Shown in pieces: positions 47,288 to 58,100 of a stretch of 64,000 bases of DNA. The notes under the pieces were generated by a model. That model searched no databases and was not told the DNA's origin. It saw nothing but the letters and a program-made list of their open reading frames with translations. The DNA is from Bifidobacterium choerinum (GTDB lineage Bacteria > Actinomycetota > Actinomycetes > Actinomycetales > Bifidobacteriaceae): positions 123,216 through 187,215 of the forward strand of contig NZ_JGYU01000007.1 of the NCBI RefSeq assembly GCF_000741135.1, in the 5' to 3' direction. Within the stretch, counting starts at the first letter, position 1, and each line of letters begins with the position of its first letter. The position numbers and the translations under genes are program-made.

Positions 47288-50200
47288 TCAGCGGAACAGC
47301 AGGCTCCGCGATGCTGGCAGCGGCTGGTTTGTCCCGAGCCAGAACGTCGGCATCCTGCCCCAGTGTGTGCCGGGCAGCAGGAACGCGCTTGGATGCGCGT
47401 CGGGGCTCTCCGATGGATTCGGCTGATCCGAAGGCTTGTCCTCCTCCTTCTTCTCCGCCTCCTTGCGTGTGCCGGTCACATGCTTGTCCTGAGAGGTTTC
47501 CTTGCTGCCGATCTTGATGGTGATCCTGACGTTCGAATCGTCCGGCGTATGATCGTCCGCCTTGACCGTGATTCTGCCTCCGTTGGTAACGATGGGAGCG
47601 GGCTGGCCATTCAGCGTGACGAAGTAGTCCGTCTTCTCGCCATAGGAGTCCACCTGACCGTTCATGTCGATGATGATCTCGTTGCGTTCCGAGGGGTTCC
47701 ACATGACGCTCACCTGATTCCAGTCCCCGACCTTCGCAGGAACCTCATAGACAACATCGCCTGCAGCGGAGCTTTCCGGACCTGGATGGTTCTTGAAGGA
47801 CGAGTGGGCCGTGATGGCCGGGCAGAGCTTCCATGGCTTGGCCGGAATCGAGTCCTTGCCGCTCAGGGCAGTCGAGGTCTTGTCGGCGTAGCTCACCTGC
47901 ATGGCATCCGCCTTGCCCTTGGCCGCCCACGCATATTCGCAGATAGAGCCATTCAGATGGACGCTCACATCGGGCTTCTCCTGATTCACGCCGATCTCCA
48001 CCGGCTTCGACTCGGCTCTGACGGCGGAACCCTTGCTCGGATGCACCGTGGCTGTAGCCGAATACGTGTTGAAATACATCGAATCCTGTACGTCGAACGA
48101 TGTGGATCCGCCCGGGCACGCCACCGGCTTGGTCTGGCCGTTGAGCGACACGTCGATGGATGTGCAGCCTGCTCCATGCCAATTGGCGACGCTCACGCTG
48201 ACTTTGACCTTGTCTCCGTCATGCTTCGCATCAACGACGGGTTTGTCCACATCACCATAGACTTGGATGCTCTTGCTTCGTCCGACCTCGCCCATGCCGG
48301 CTTTGTTCTCGGCCTGCACGGTGACGACATGGGTTTCGCCGTCATTGGGGATGTCCTCGAAGCGGAAGGTCTTCTTCGTCGTGGAGGGCCCCACCTTTTC
48401 CGGGGCTCCATCATCGAGTGACACGTAGAAGGCGGTCGTCGACGATCCGGTGGATTTCGCCGGCAGGCTCCAAGTCGCGGTGATCTCGTCATGACCACCG
48501 TCGGCGTGCACCTCGGGGGCTTCCGGCGTCTTGTCCGGTGTGCCCTTTTCGGCATGTGAGCTGTCGGACCAACCGACCTCGTTCTGTGCACGCACGGTGA
48601 ACATATAGTCGGTGCCGTTCTTCAGACCGGTGATCTGACACGAAGTCACGGCGCCGCACAACTTCTTGCCGCCGTCCCAGCTGACTTCGTAGTCAGTGAT
48701 CGGGCTGCCGTTTGCGTCGCCCGGCGTCCACGACAATGTCACGGCGCCGTCCTGCTTCGGTCCCGTGATCGGGAACAGGATCGGCGCTCCCGGCCTGTCG
48801 ACGACCGAGAACGTGTAGGTGGCCGTCACCTGACGGTCGGCGCTGCCGGTCGCGTCGCCGACCGTCACGAGGACGCGCGTCGACGATGCGCCGATGTCCT
48901 TCGCCGCCGTCACCGCGATCCGGGAGCCGTCGACCGACACGGACAGCTTGCCGCCGTCGTCGGAGGACGCGGAGACGATCTTGAGCGGCGAATCGGGGAA
49001 CGGGTTGTAGGCGTCGGCGAGCACATCGACATGCTTCGTCTCGCCGGCCTTGATCCGCGTCGTCGTGCCGTTGACGCGCGCGAGCGGCCGCGTCGACGCC
49101 GTCACGCGCGCGGTGACGCCCGCCTGCACGACGCCGCCGTTGCTGCCGTAGGCGATCGAGATCGGCACCGACGCCGTCGCGCCCGGCTTCGCCGTCGTCT
49201 CGGCGCTCACGGTGAGCTTGCCGTCGGCGGTGACGCTCGCCGTGATGCCGCCGGAGTTCGTGCCTCCCGAATACTTGAACTTCGCGTCCTCATCGGATTC
49301 GGTCGTGTGCGTCAGCTCGCGCAGGTCGATCGTCGTCGGGCTTTCGCCGGCGACGACGTCGACGGTCGTCGACGAGAATGTCGGCGCCGGCATCTCATGG
49401 CCGATGACGGTGATCGGCAGTGTGATGACCGACGAATTGACGATCTTGACGTTGCCCTTGCCCTCGCGCTTGCCGTCGGTCACCGTGAACGTGATCGACG
49501 CGGGGCCGCCGTAGTCCTTCGCCGCCGTGAACTTGAGCGTCTGGTCGTTGACGTAGAGGTCGTCGTTCGCGGCCTTCGTCGCGCTGACCGAGTCCTTCCC
49601 GACGACGGCCGTCTTGCCGACGCCGACGCGCACGTAGTCGGCGATGTTGATCGTGATCGACGAGCCGGCGTTGACGTTGAGCGGCGGCGCCTTCGGGCGC
49701 AGCTGCGGCGGGAAGACGCCGTAGGCGGGCACCATGATGAAGGCCGTCGACGTGATGCCGTGCTCGGTGTTCGTGACCGTGTACGGCACGGCGCGCGCCT
49801 CGTCGGTCAGGTCGATCGAGATCGTCGTCGGCTTGCCGGACGCCATGTGCGCGTGGTCGCGCGCCGACTTGTCGACGTCGACGGCGAGCACGTCGCTCGA
49901 GCCGGAGGGGTTCGCGATGAACTTCGAGACGTCGACGTCGACCGAGCGCTTGTCGATCGTCGCGATCGCCGGCACATGGTAGTCGTATGCGGTCGGCGGC
50001 TCGATCGGCGCCTTCGGGTCGACGTTGACGGTGAGCGTCGCGCGGTCGGAGATGCCGGCCTTGTTCTCGATCGTGTAGACGATGTAGCCGGTGCCGGCCG
50101 TCGACGGCGTCGTGAACGAGACCATGTCGTTCGTCACCTTCGCGTCGGTGACGCCCTGCGTCTCGAGCTTGTCGTCGACGGTGAGCTTGCTGTCGTCGCT

Positions 50201-53200
50201 CGCGACGTCGTTGAGCAGCACCGGCACCGTCGTCGCCGTGTTCGGACGCAGCGTCACCGTGTCGTCGCGCGCGTAGACGCTCGAGTTCGCGCCGCTCTTG
50301 AAGATGCCGACGCGCACGTTCGCCTGGGCGCGCCGTCCGGTCCAGTCCTCGACGGCGTAGCTGAACTCGTCGGTGCCCGCCGAATCCTCGTACGCCTCGT
50401 AGACGAGGTAGTCGGCGCCGACCTCGCTGATGCGGCCGAGCTGCGGCACCGTGTTGCCCAGGCCGAGCAGCTGCACGTCGTCGCCGTCGTTGTCGATGCC
50501 GCGCAGCGTGATCGGGATGCGGATCTTCTGGCCGGCGGCAACCTGCGCCTCGACGTCCTTCGGGCTGGCCGCGGCCTTCGCGTCGGCGTCGGCGCGGTGG
50601 ACGTTGAACGTGATCGTCGCGGACGCGCTGTTGCCGAGCGTGTCGGTGACGGTGTAGGTCACCGGATAGGAGCCGGGTTCGCCCGGCGCCTGGTAGCGCA
50701 CGATGTCGGAGGCGACGAACACGAGCCCCCTGAACGTGCCCGTGTCGTACTGCAGCTTGTTGCTCAACGTGATCGTCGTGCCGTCCGCATAGGTCACATG
50801 GGCGGGCACGTCGACGGAGACGATGCCGCCGGTGCGCACCGAGACGTCGACGTTGCTCGCCTTCGGCGCGCTGCTCGCGCCGGAGAGCGCCGGCGGCTGC
50901 AGCACGATCGTGCCGGTCGACGAGCCGGCCGCGTTCGCGACCGTGTATTCGATCTCGACGGGTGCCGTCGGTAGCTGCATCGCCGTCAGGTAGACGCGCT
51001 TGTTCGAGACGATGCCGGTCTTGATGCTCGAATCGGCCGGCGCCTTGACGTCGGTCACCGACAGGACGCCGCCGAGCGGGTCGACGTCGTTCGTCAGCGG
51101 CTCGACGATCGCCGTGTTGTCGGCGCCGAGCAATGCGACGTCGTTCGCGGCGATCGGGCGCGCCTCGTCCTTCGTCAGCGCCTCGACTTCGACGCGCACG
51201 AGGCCGGTCGCCGGGATCGTGCCCTGCGTGGCCGTGTAGGAGACGTAGTAGGTGCCGGTCTGCTGCGCCGTGAACGTGAAGCCCATGTCCGAGGGGTGCG
51301 GCGTGGCCGTCGTCTTGTCCGGGGCCTCGACGTCGCTGATCTTGACCGGGTCGGCGGAGGTGCCGTGCACGTAGGGCTTGAGGTCGATCTGCGTCGGTGT
51401 GTTCGGCGTCGTCTTCCTGACGACCGGGTCGATGCTCGCCGGCAGCGTATGCGCCGGGCGCACCGCGAAGTACATCGTGCCGGTGGCCGTCTCCTTGCCG
51501 TCGGAGACGGTGAGCTTGACGGTCGCGCGTCCCGAGTTCATCGAGCCGGCGTTGAACGTGAGCTGGCCGTCGGCGCGCGTCGAGACGGTGGCCTCCTCGG
51601 TGTTCTCGACATGCGCGTCGACGAGCGTGAGCGGGTCGCCGTCCGCGTCGGCGAAGCCGCCGAGCGCGTTGCCGGTGTAGCTCGCGCCCTGCTCGACGTC
51701 GATCTGCTCGGGCGTCTCGACCTGGCGGGGCGCATGGTTGCCGGAGTTCGATTCGAACTTGAGCGTGACCGTCGCCGAGCTCGTCTGGTCGCGGCCGTCG
51801 CTGATCTCGTAGGTGAAGGTCGCCGTGCCGGTCGACGCGTCGGCGGCGTTGAGCTGCAGATAGCGGCCGTCGTAGATCGGCGAGACGGTGATCGAGCTGT
51901 TCTTCGGCGCGCTCACCGACGTGATGCGCAGCACCGAGCAGTCGGTCTGCTCGTCGTTCCTGAGCACGTCGAGGATCTGGTGGGAGCCGACGCGCGCGCC
52001 GAACTCATCGTCCGCCGCCTTGATCTGGCCGGACTTCGACGAGCACTGCTTCTCGAAGTTGCGTTTGCTGTTCGTCGACTCGTCGTTGTTCTGCTCGCGG
52101 CTTTCCTGCTTCGTCTCGAGCTTCTTCCACTGGATCTTGATGACGCTCGTGTCGACGTCCGGGTTCCACAGGTTGCCGTTGAACACGTCGTTGAGCACGG
52201 CGTGGCGGTGGTTGACGCGGTAGACGAGCTGCGACGTGCCGTCGATCGCCTCGAGCGTCTTGAACTGCACGTCGGCGTCGGCCGAGCACACCTTGATCGC
52301 GTTGTGCGCCTTCTGCGCCCATGCGCCGCGCACGCAGCCGCCGAGCGAGACCGGCTGCGCCGGCTCGCCCTTGGCGCCCGAGCTCAGCAGGCGCGGATCG
52401 CCGCTCTTCGACGAGAGGTCGACGAGCGCCAGGCCGCTCTGCGCGCCGGCGGCGACCCAGTCGTCCTGCTCGGCGTCGGCGCTCGGCGCCTGCAGCACGA
52501 GCGGGCCGGCGTCCTTGAATTCGGCGCTGCCGCCCTTGTCCCAGATGAGACGGTCGCCGGAGGCGATGACCGGATGGTCGCCGACGACGGTGAACGAGTC
52601 GGCGGACTGCGCGCCGTCGGCGAGCGACGTGACCTCGCGCGGGTCCATCGACTCGGCCGGGTCGACGGCGAGCACCTTCGCGTCGCGCGGACGGTAGCCG
52701 TAGACGGTGCCGTCGTGCGTGACGGCGACCTTGCCGCCGACGCCGAGCCTCATCGTCGGGTCGCTGTCGACGGGGCGGATCGATTTGACGTCGGCGGCGT
52801 CGCCGACCCAGACGTCGCCGCGCTGCGCGTCGAGCATCGCGACGGTGTCGCCGCCCACATAGGTGTGGATGCCGTTCTTCGTCGGCGTCGAGTCGGCCAT
52901 CGACACCGTCGCCTGGTCGATCGACGCCGTCGACGCGTCCTCGTCGAGCATCGTGACGGCGCCCGCCTGCGCGACGTCGAACCGCGCGCCGGAGGCCATG
53001 ACGGCCACGTCCGGCTCCTTGAGCGCCACGTTGAAGCGCGCCGCCTTGCCCTCGTTGAGCGCCGTCACCCACACGGTGCCGTCGTCGAGCTTGAGATGGC
53101 GTTCGGTGACCGAGCTGACGATGAACGCGCCGATGATGACGGCGAGCACGGCGAGCAGGCACACGAGCGGCACGAGCCACGGCCTCCTGCCGGTGCGCAT

Positions 53201-53275
53201 GATCGCCTGCAGCCGTTCCTTGCGCCGCATGTCGCGCTCGTATCCGTCGTTCGTCCGCTTCCCGTTGAGCTTCAT
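47288..53275 (-). CDS. fn3: Giant membrane-anchored Ig-like/fibronectin type III protein
   Basis: A 1995-aa protein. A basic N-terminus (MRRKERLQAIMRTGRRPW) precedes one membrane helix at about 33-55, so the bulk lies outside the membrane. Residues ~60-390 form a propeller-like, non-repetitive region. Six or more cadherin/Ig-like units follow, each with an ANDV- or TNDV-type and 'YTVTDTLGNSASATITF'-like end. Two fibronectin type III domains occur at about 1500-1690 (PITDYEVSWDGGKKL, TDYMFTVRAQNEVGW), then a Cys-containing C-terminal region and a Lys/Glu/Pro tail. No LPxTG motif is present. Roughly the last 500 codons (47288 to ~48790) have lower GC and different codon use. AGAGGGAA precedes the ATG. 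Role in adhesion or sensing is inferred. Confidence 0.82.
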   Translation of the reverse strand: MKLNGKRTNDGYERDMRRKERLQAIMRTGRRPWLVPLVCLLAVLAVIIGAFIVSSVTERHLKLDDGTVWVTALNEGKAARFNVALKEPDVAVMASGARFDVAQAGAVTMLDEDASTASIDQATVSMADSTPTKNGIHTYVGGDTVAMLDAQRGDVWVGDAADVKSIRPVDSDPTMRLGVGGKVAVTHDGTVYGYRPRDAKVLAVDPAESMDPREVTSLADGAQSADSFTVVGDHPVIASGDRLIWDKGGSAEFKDAGPLVLQAPSADAEQDDWVAAGAQSGLALVDLSSKSGDPRLLSSGAKGEPAQPVSLGGCVRGAWAQKAHNAIKVCSADADVQFKTLEAIDGTSQLVYRVNHRHAVLNDVFNGNLWNPDVDTSVIKIQWKKLETKQESREQNNDESTNSKRNFEKQCSSKSGQIKAADDEFGARVGSHQILDVLRNDEQTDCSVLRITSVSAPKNSSITVSPIYDGRYLQLNAADASTGTATFTYEISDGRDQTSSATVTLKFESNSGNHAPRQVETPEQIDVEQGASYTGNALGGFADADGDPLTLVDAHVENTEEATVSTRADGQLTFNAGSMNSGRATVKLTVSDGKETATGTMYFAVRPAHTLPASIDPVVRKTTPNTPTQIDLKPYVHGTSADPVKISDVEAPDKTTATPHPSDMGFTFTAQQTGTYYVSYTATQGTIPATGLVRVEVEALTKDEARPIAANDVALLGADNTAIVEPLTNDVDPLGGVLSVTDVKAPADSSIKTGIVSNKRVYLTAMQLPTAPVEIEYTVANAAGSSTGTIVLQPPALSGASSAPKASNVDVSVRTGGIVSVDVPAHVTYADGTTITLSNKLQYDTGTFRGLVFVASDIVRYQAPGEPGSYPVTYTVTDTLGNSASATITFNVHRADADAKAAASPKDVEAQVAAGQKIRIPITLRGIDNDGDDVQLLGLGNTVPQLGRISEVGADYLVYEAYEDSAGTDEFSYAVEDWTGRRAQANVRVGIFKSGANSSVYARDDTVTLRPNTATTVPVLLNDVASDDSKLTVDDKLETQGVTDAKVTNDMVSFTTPSTAGTGYIVYTIENKAGISDRATLTVNVDPKAPIEPPTAYDYHVPAIATIDKRSVDVDVSKFIANPSGSSDVLAVDVDKSARDHAHMASGKPTTISIDLTDEARAVPYTVTNTEHGITSTAFIMVPAYGVFPPQLRPKAPPLNVNAGSSITINIADYVRVGVGKTAVVGKDSVSATKAANDDLYVNDQTLKFTAAKDYGGPASITFTVTDGKREGKGNVKIVNSSVITLPITVIGHEMPAPTFSSTTVDVVAGESPTTIDLRELTHTTESDEDAKFKYSGGTNSGGITASVTADGKLTVSAETTAKPGATASVPISIAYGSNGGVVQAGVTARVTASTRPLARVNGTTTRIKAGETKHVDVLADAYNPFPDSPLKIVSASSDDGGKLSVSVDGSRIAVTAAKDIGASSTRVLVTVGDATGSADRQVTATYTFSVVDRPGAPILFPITGPKQDGAVTLSWTPGDANGSPITDYEVSWDGGKKLCGAVTSCQITGLKNGTDYMFTVRAQNEVGWSDSSHAEKGTPDKTPEAPEVHADGGHDEITATWSLPAKSTGSSTTAFYVSLDDGAPEKVGPSTTKKTFRFEDIPNDGETHVVTVQAENKAGMGEVGRSKSIQVYGDVDKPVVDAKHDGDKVKVSVSVANWHGAGCTSIDVSLNGQTKPVACPGGSTSFDVQDSMYFNTYSATATVHPSKGSAVRAESKPVEIGVNQEKPDVSVHLNGSICEYAWAAKGKADAMQVSYADKTSTALSGKDSIPAKPWKLCPAITAHSSFKNHPGPESSAAGDVVYEVPAKVGDWNQVSVMWNPSERNEIIIDMNGQVDSYGEKTDYFVTLNGQPAPIVTNGGRITVKADDHTPDDSNVRITIKIGSKETSQDKHVTGTRKEAEKKEEDKPSDQPNPSESPDAHPSAFLLPGTHWGRMPTFWLGTNQPLPASRSLLFR

Positions 53276-53352
53276 CGTGTTCCCTCTTCTCTGCCCTTCT
53301 GCGCCTGGGCCGTGCCTTCGCCGCCGCGCCTATGCCGCCATGCCCGCCGCGC

Positions 53353-54792
53353 TCACTTGGCCGCGCAGGCGGTCACCGCGTCCGACGACAGCTGCCGGTC
53401 CTGACGCAGGATGCTCACCTTGATGCAGGTCGGCCCGCCGTCCGTCGCCGGCACCGTCGCCGTCGGCTCGTCGACGAGCTTCGCGTTCGCCTGGTCGCCG
53501 TCGCCGCTGTTGCTGACGAGCGACCACGCGTAGCGGTCGCCGTCCTGCGGGTCGGGATTGCTCCAGGTGAACTTGACCTCGGTGTTGTTGTTCACGTATT
53601 TGCCGGACAGTTCGATCGGCGCCGGCACCGACGTCATCGCGTCGTCATCATCGTCGCCGTCGTCGTTGCCGGGCGAGCCGTTCATGCCCGGGTTGACGAC
53701 GGTGGCCGTCCTCGCGTCGCCCGAATGGTCGATGTTCGGCAGGATGAACTGCGCGAAGACGACGCCGAACACGACGAGCACGGCGACGACGATCGCCGTG
53801 ATGATCAGCGGCTTGCGGTTCCTCGGCTTCGCCTCCGGCGTGGCAGGCAGCGCGCCCTGCGCGCCCGCCGTCGCCATCGCGGCGCGCGTCGGATACGGCT
53901 CGATGCCCTGCACGTTGACCGGCGTCGCATGCCCGTACAGCTGGATCTGCACCTCCTGCAGCGCGCGCGCGAACTCGAGTGCCGTGAAATAGCGGTGCGC
54001 CGGGTCCGGGTCGAGCGCCTTGAGGAGCACCCGCTGCAGCGACTGCGGCACGTCGGCGCGGTTGATCGGCGGCACCGGCTTGTGCAGGATACAGTCGACG
54101 AGCTCGTCGATCGTATGCGGGTCGTACGCGTACTCGAACGGCGACTTGCCGGCGAGCATCGCGTACAGCGTCGCCGCGAGCGAATAGATGTCGCTGCGGT
54201 CGTCGCCGCCGCCGTGCGAGGCGATGACCTCCGGCGGCGCCCACGGCGGCGAGTAGCCGGTGCTGCGGTGGTCGTAGATGTTCGTCGCGATGCCGAAGTC
54301 GGCGATCGCCGGCAGGCCCTGCGCCGTGATCAGGATGTTGCTCGTCTTGAGGTCGCGGTGCACGGTGTTGCTGCGGTGCGCCAGATAGAGCGCGCTCGCG
54401 AGCTGCACGCCGTAGTCGAGCGTCTTCTCGACCGAGTAGACGCCCTGCTTGGCGATGATGTCCTTGACCGAGCCGTTGGGCGCGTATTCGAAGATCGTGT
54501 ACGGGCGGCCGTCGTCGGTGACGCCGGCGCCGTGGACGGTGAGGATGTTCGGATGCTGCAGCTTCGCCATGAAGACCGCCTCGGTCTTGAAGCGCGCGCC
54601 GGCCTTCGAATCGAGATGCGTCGTGCCGACCTTGATCGCCACGTCGCGCTCGGTCGCCTCCTGCCGGTAGCGGAAGACGTAGGCCGTGGAGCCCTTGCCG
54701 ATGACGCCCACGTAGCGGTATCCCCTCAGACGTGGCGGCACGGGCGTGCCCGCCGGTTGATGTGCGGCCGTGGATGCGGTCCTCTGTGGCAT
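53353..54792 (-). CDS. pkb2: Membrane-anchored Ser/Thr protein kinase
   Basis: A 479-aa Hanks-type kinase. Gly-rich loop GVIGKGSTAYVF, Lys54 in VAIKVG, HRDLKTSNIL at 145-149, DFGIAT at 165-167 and APPEVI mark a complete, active-looking kinase domain (about 25-280). A basic-proline linker leads to a membrane helix at about 328-350 and an extracytoplasmic domain of about 125 residues, with an Asp-rich stretch (DDGDDDDDAM) and an Ig-like end having two Cys. PASTA repeats are absent, unlike PknB. It opens the minus-strand cluster, consistent with pkb2 of PFNA. ATG 54792 has AAAGGA upstream. Confidence 0.88.
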   Translation of the reverse strand: MPQRTASTAAHQPAGTPVPPRLRGYRYVGVIGKGSTAYVFRYRQEATERDVAIKVGTTHLDSKAGARFKTEAVFMAKLQHPNILTVHGAGVTDDGRPYTIFEYAPNGSVKDIIAKQGVYSVEKTLDYGVQLASALYLAHRSNTVHRDLKTSNILITAQGLPAIADFGIATNIYDHRSTGYSPPWAPPEVIASHGGGDDRSDIYSLAATLYAMLAGKSPFEYAYDPHTIDELVDCILHKPVPPINRADVPQSLQRVLLKALDPDPAHRYFTALEFARALQEVQIQLYGHATPVNVQGIEPYPTRAAMATAGAQGALPATPEAKPRNRKPLIITAIVVAVLVVFGVVFAQFILPNIDHSGDARTATVVNPGMNGSPGNDDGDDDDDAMTSVPAPIELSGKYVNNNTEVKFTWSNPDPQDGDRYAWSLVSNSGDGDQANAKLVDEPTATVPATDGGPTCIKVSILRQDRQLSSDAVTACAAK

Positions 54793-55172
54793 GAAGCTGA
54801 TTCCGTCCTTTTGTCGCAGCCCGCCGCGCCGCCGTCGATGCGGTTCCGCCCCCGGGGCCGCCATCGCGACGCGCGCGCGTATGCGTCGTTTCCTCTACTG
54901 CACCATCATGGCCGAAACGGTGGTCAATCGCGGCTCGTCTACTCACGATGCGGATACCACGGACCATCGATTATGGACGTCGCTGCGCCGTGCCCGCGCC
55001 AGCGCGCCGCGCGCCGGTGGCGTCCGCGGCGGACGGACGGTATGCTTGGAGGTCGGATCGGCCGCCGACGGCGGCGGCCGGATGAAGGAACGGTCGGCAG
55101 GATCGAAGGGGACACGCAGTGACGGAATCACGGGAACCATCATCGGCATCACGGGAATCGGAGGAGAAGGCG

Positions 55173-58100
55173 ATGCAGGAACGGCATGACGATGACGGTC
55201 GCGAATCGGCGCAGGAGGAATACCGGCGGGACGTCGGAGCGGCCGAGCGTGAAACGGTACGTGAAACGGTGCGTCAGGCACTGGAGAGCGAACCGGTGCG
55301 CACACTGCTCGACGCAGCCGATGCGGCGGGCGCGGCCGTGCAGGACACGGCGCCGACCGTCCTCGTCGTCGGGCCGCCGCGCTCCGGCAAGACGACCTTC
55401 GCAATCGACGCGGCGAAGGAGGCGATGACGGCCTTCGGCGCGCAGGACGCCGTGCTCGCCGTCTCGAACCGCCGCCTCGCCGACGACTACGCGCCCGAAC
55501 TGATCCGCCACGTCGGCGTGAGCACGAGCACGCGCCCGGCGACGACGCTCAACGCGCTCGCGTTCCGCCTCGTCGCCGCGCGCCGCGCGCGCGACGGCGA
55601 GCCGGCGCCGAGGCTGCTCAACGGCGCCGAGCAGGACGCGCTGCTGCGCCGCGTGCTCGCCATGCACCTCGACCATGTGCGCGCCGGCGACATGTGCGCC
55701 ACATGCCGGCTGCTGCGCGACTACTTCCAGAACGAACGATGGGCGTCCTTCGTCGCCGCCGGCGGCACGGCCATCGGCGACGACGACCCGTCGGCCGCCG
55801 CGACGACCGAATCGCTGCTCGAGGAGGGCGTCAGCGCCGCCTTCGTCGCCCAGCTGCGCGACATGCTCGCGCGCATGGATGAGGTCGGCGCCGGCGCCGG
55901 CAGCGAGGACGCGCTGCTCGCCGCCGTCGAAGGCTGCGGCATGCGCGGCGAGCGTCTGCGTATCCAATGGCGGCTCGCCTACGCGCTGCGCGCCGGATAC
56001 ATCGCGGCGATGCGTGCCGCCTATCCGGACGAATACCGGCTTGACGCCAGCTATCTGCAGGTCGCCGGCACCGACGCCGTGCGCACGCTCGACGCGGCCG
56101 ACCTGCCGCGCATCGTCGTCGTCGACGACGTGCAGGACCTGACTCTCGCCGGATTCGGCTTCCTCGAGGCGCTGCACCGGCGCGGCGTGCGGCTGCTGCT
56201 CGTCGGCAACCCGGACGAGTCGGTGCAGTCGTTCCGCGGCTCGTACCCCGAATACCTGCTGCGGCAGATCGACGAACGTCTGCATCCGACGCATGTCACG
56301 CTCGGCGCCGCCGTCGCCGACGACCAGCTGCATGTGCTGCAGGCGCGCGTGAGCCTGTCGATCGAGACGACCGAGGACGGCCTCGCGCCGATGACGCAGC
56401 GTCCCGGCAAGATGCCGAAGCTGGACGGCGCGTATCCGATCGCGCCGCTGGATCCGGCGAAGGTCGCGTCCGACGATTCGGTGCGCACGGCGCTCTACCG
56501 CACGCCGGACGAGGAAAGCGACGACGTCGTGTGGCACATCAAGACCGAGCACCTGCTCCACGGCGCATCGTGGAACGACATGGCCGTCATCATGCACGAC
56601 AACGGCGCGATCCGCGCCTACGGCGAGCGCCTTCGCCGCGACGGCGTGCCGGTGCGCTTCTCGTCGGTGACGCGTCCGCTCGCCGAGGAACCCTTCGTCG
56701 AAGGCCTGTTCTCGCTGATCGAACTCGCGCAGCTGCGCAACGACGGCGTCGCGCGGCGCACGTTGCCGCTCAAGGCGCTCGCCTCCTTCGTACGTTCGCG
56801 CGTGCGCGCGATCGTCGCGAGCCCGCTGCTCGACGTCGCCCCAAAACGGCATGATGGCGCCGGCGCCGCCGGTGACGACGACGCGACGCATCCGATGGAC
56901 ATGCATGCGATCGACGCGGCGATGCGCGCGCTGCAGTCGATCGCCGACGTGCAGGACCGCGCCGAGCTGATCCGCAAGGTGCACGACGACGAGGCCGCCG
57001 ATTCGGCGCGCGCCGCACTCGACGCGCTCGTCGACGCGGCCGCCGCCGTCGACGCCGCCGCGCGGACCGGGGACGTGGAGGCGCACGACGAGGCGCGGAG
57101 CTTCGACGCGATCGCCGACGACGCGCGCGCCGCGGCCGAGGACGGCGACGAAGACGCCGCCGACGCCGTCGCCGGCATTACCGAGGACGCCTCCGATGAC
57201 TCCGACGCCGCCGCGTCGTCGCTCGGCGAGCTGCGCGGGATGTGGACGGCGCTGCACGACGAGGCCGTCGCCGCGCACGCCGTCGGTAACGTGCATGTGC
57301 TCGACGACGAGGACGGCGACGACGTCGGCTTCGGCGTCGACGCGCTGTATCTGCTGCTCGCCGACGACGGCGCGCCGAAGGTCGTCGAGACGGTCGCGTC
57401 GATCTGCGGCGCCGGCTCCGGCGAACGCCGCCACGTCGGCCGCAACGCGCCCGCACGCCGCTTCGCAAGGCTGTGGCGCTACGTCGGTCTGATCGCAGAA
57501 CGGCTGCGTACATTGACGAAGCAGGACGCCGCGCAGCCGCGCTTCGCGCTCGAGGCCGCATGGACCGTCTGCGGCGTCGCCGCCCACTGGCAGCGCCTCG
57601 CATTGTTCAACACGCCGGTCGGCCGCGCCGCGAACGACCGCCTCGACGTCGCGATGCGCCTGTTCGACTACGTGGAGCGCAACGGCGGCGCGATGCCGAT
57701 CGCGACCTTCATCAACCAGGTGCGCCAGCTCCAGATCGAAGCCGATTCGCTCGCGAAGACGGCGCCGCTCGACGAGGCCGTCACATTGACGACGCCGGCC
57801 GGCGCCGTCGGACGGCACTGGCGGCATGTGTGGCTGCCAGGCGTGCAGGAGGGCGTATGGCCGAACCTCGCGGCGCGCAACACGATGTTCGGCGGCGAGG
57901 ACCTCGTCGACATCCGCCTGTACGGCGAACTCGACATGATGCGCGAGGCGCGCAGCGGACGGCACGACATCGCGCTGCAGGAGGTGCTCGGCACCGAGCA
58001 GAAGAGCTTCCTCGTCGCGTTGACGCGCGCCGACGAGCAGGTGCATGTCAGCGCGATGCTCAACGACGACGCCGTACCTTCCGAATTCCTCTACGGCTAT

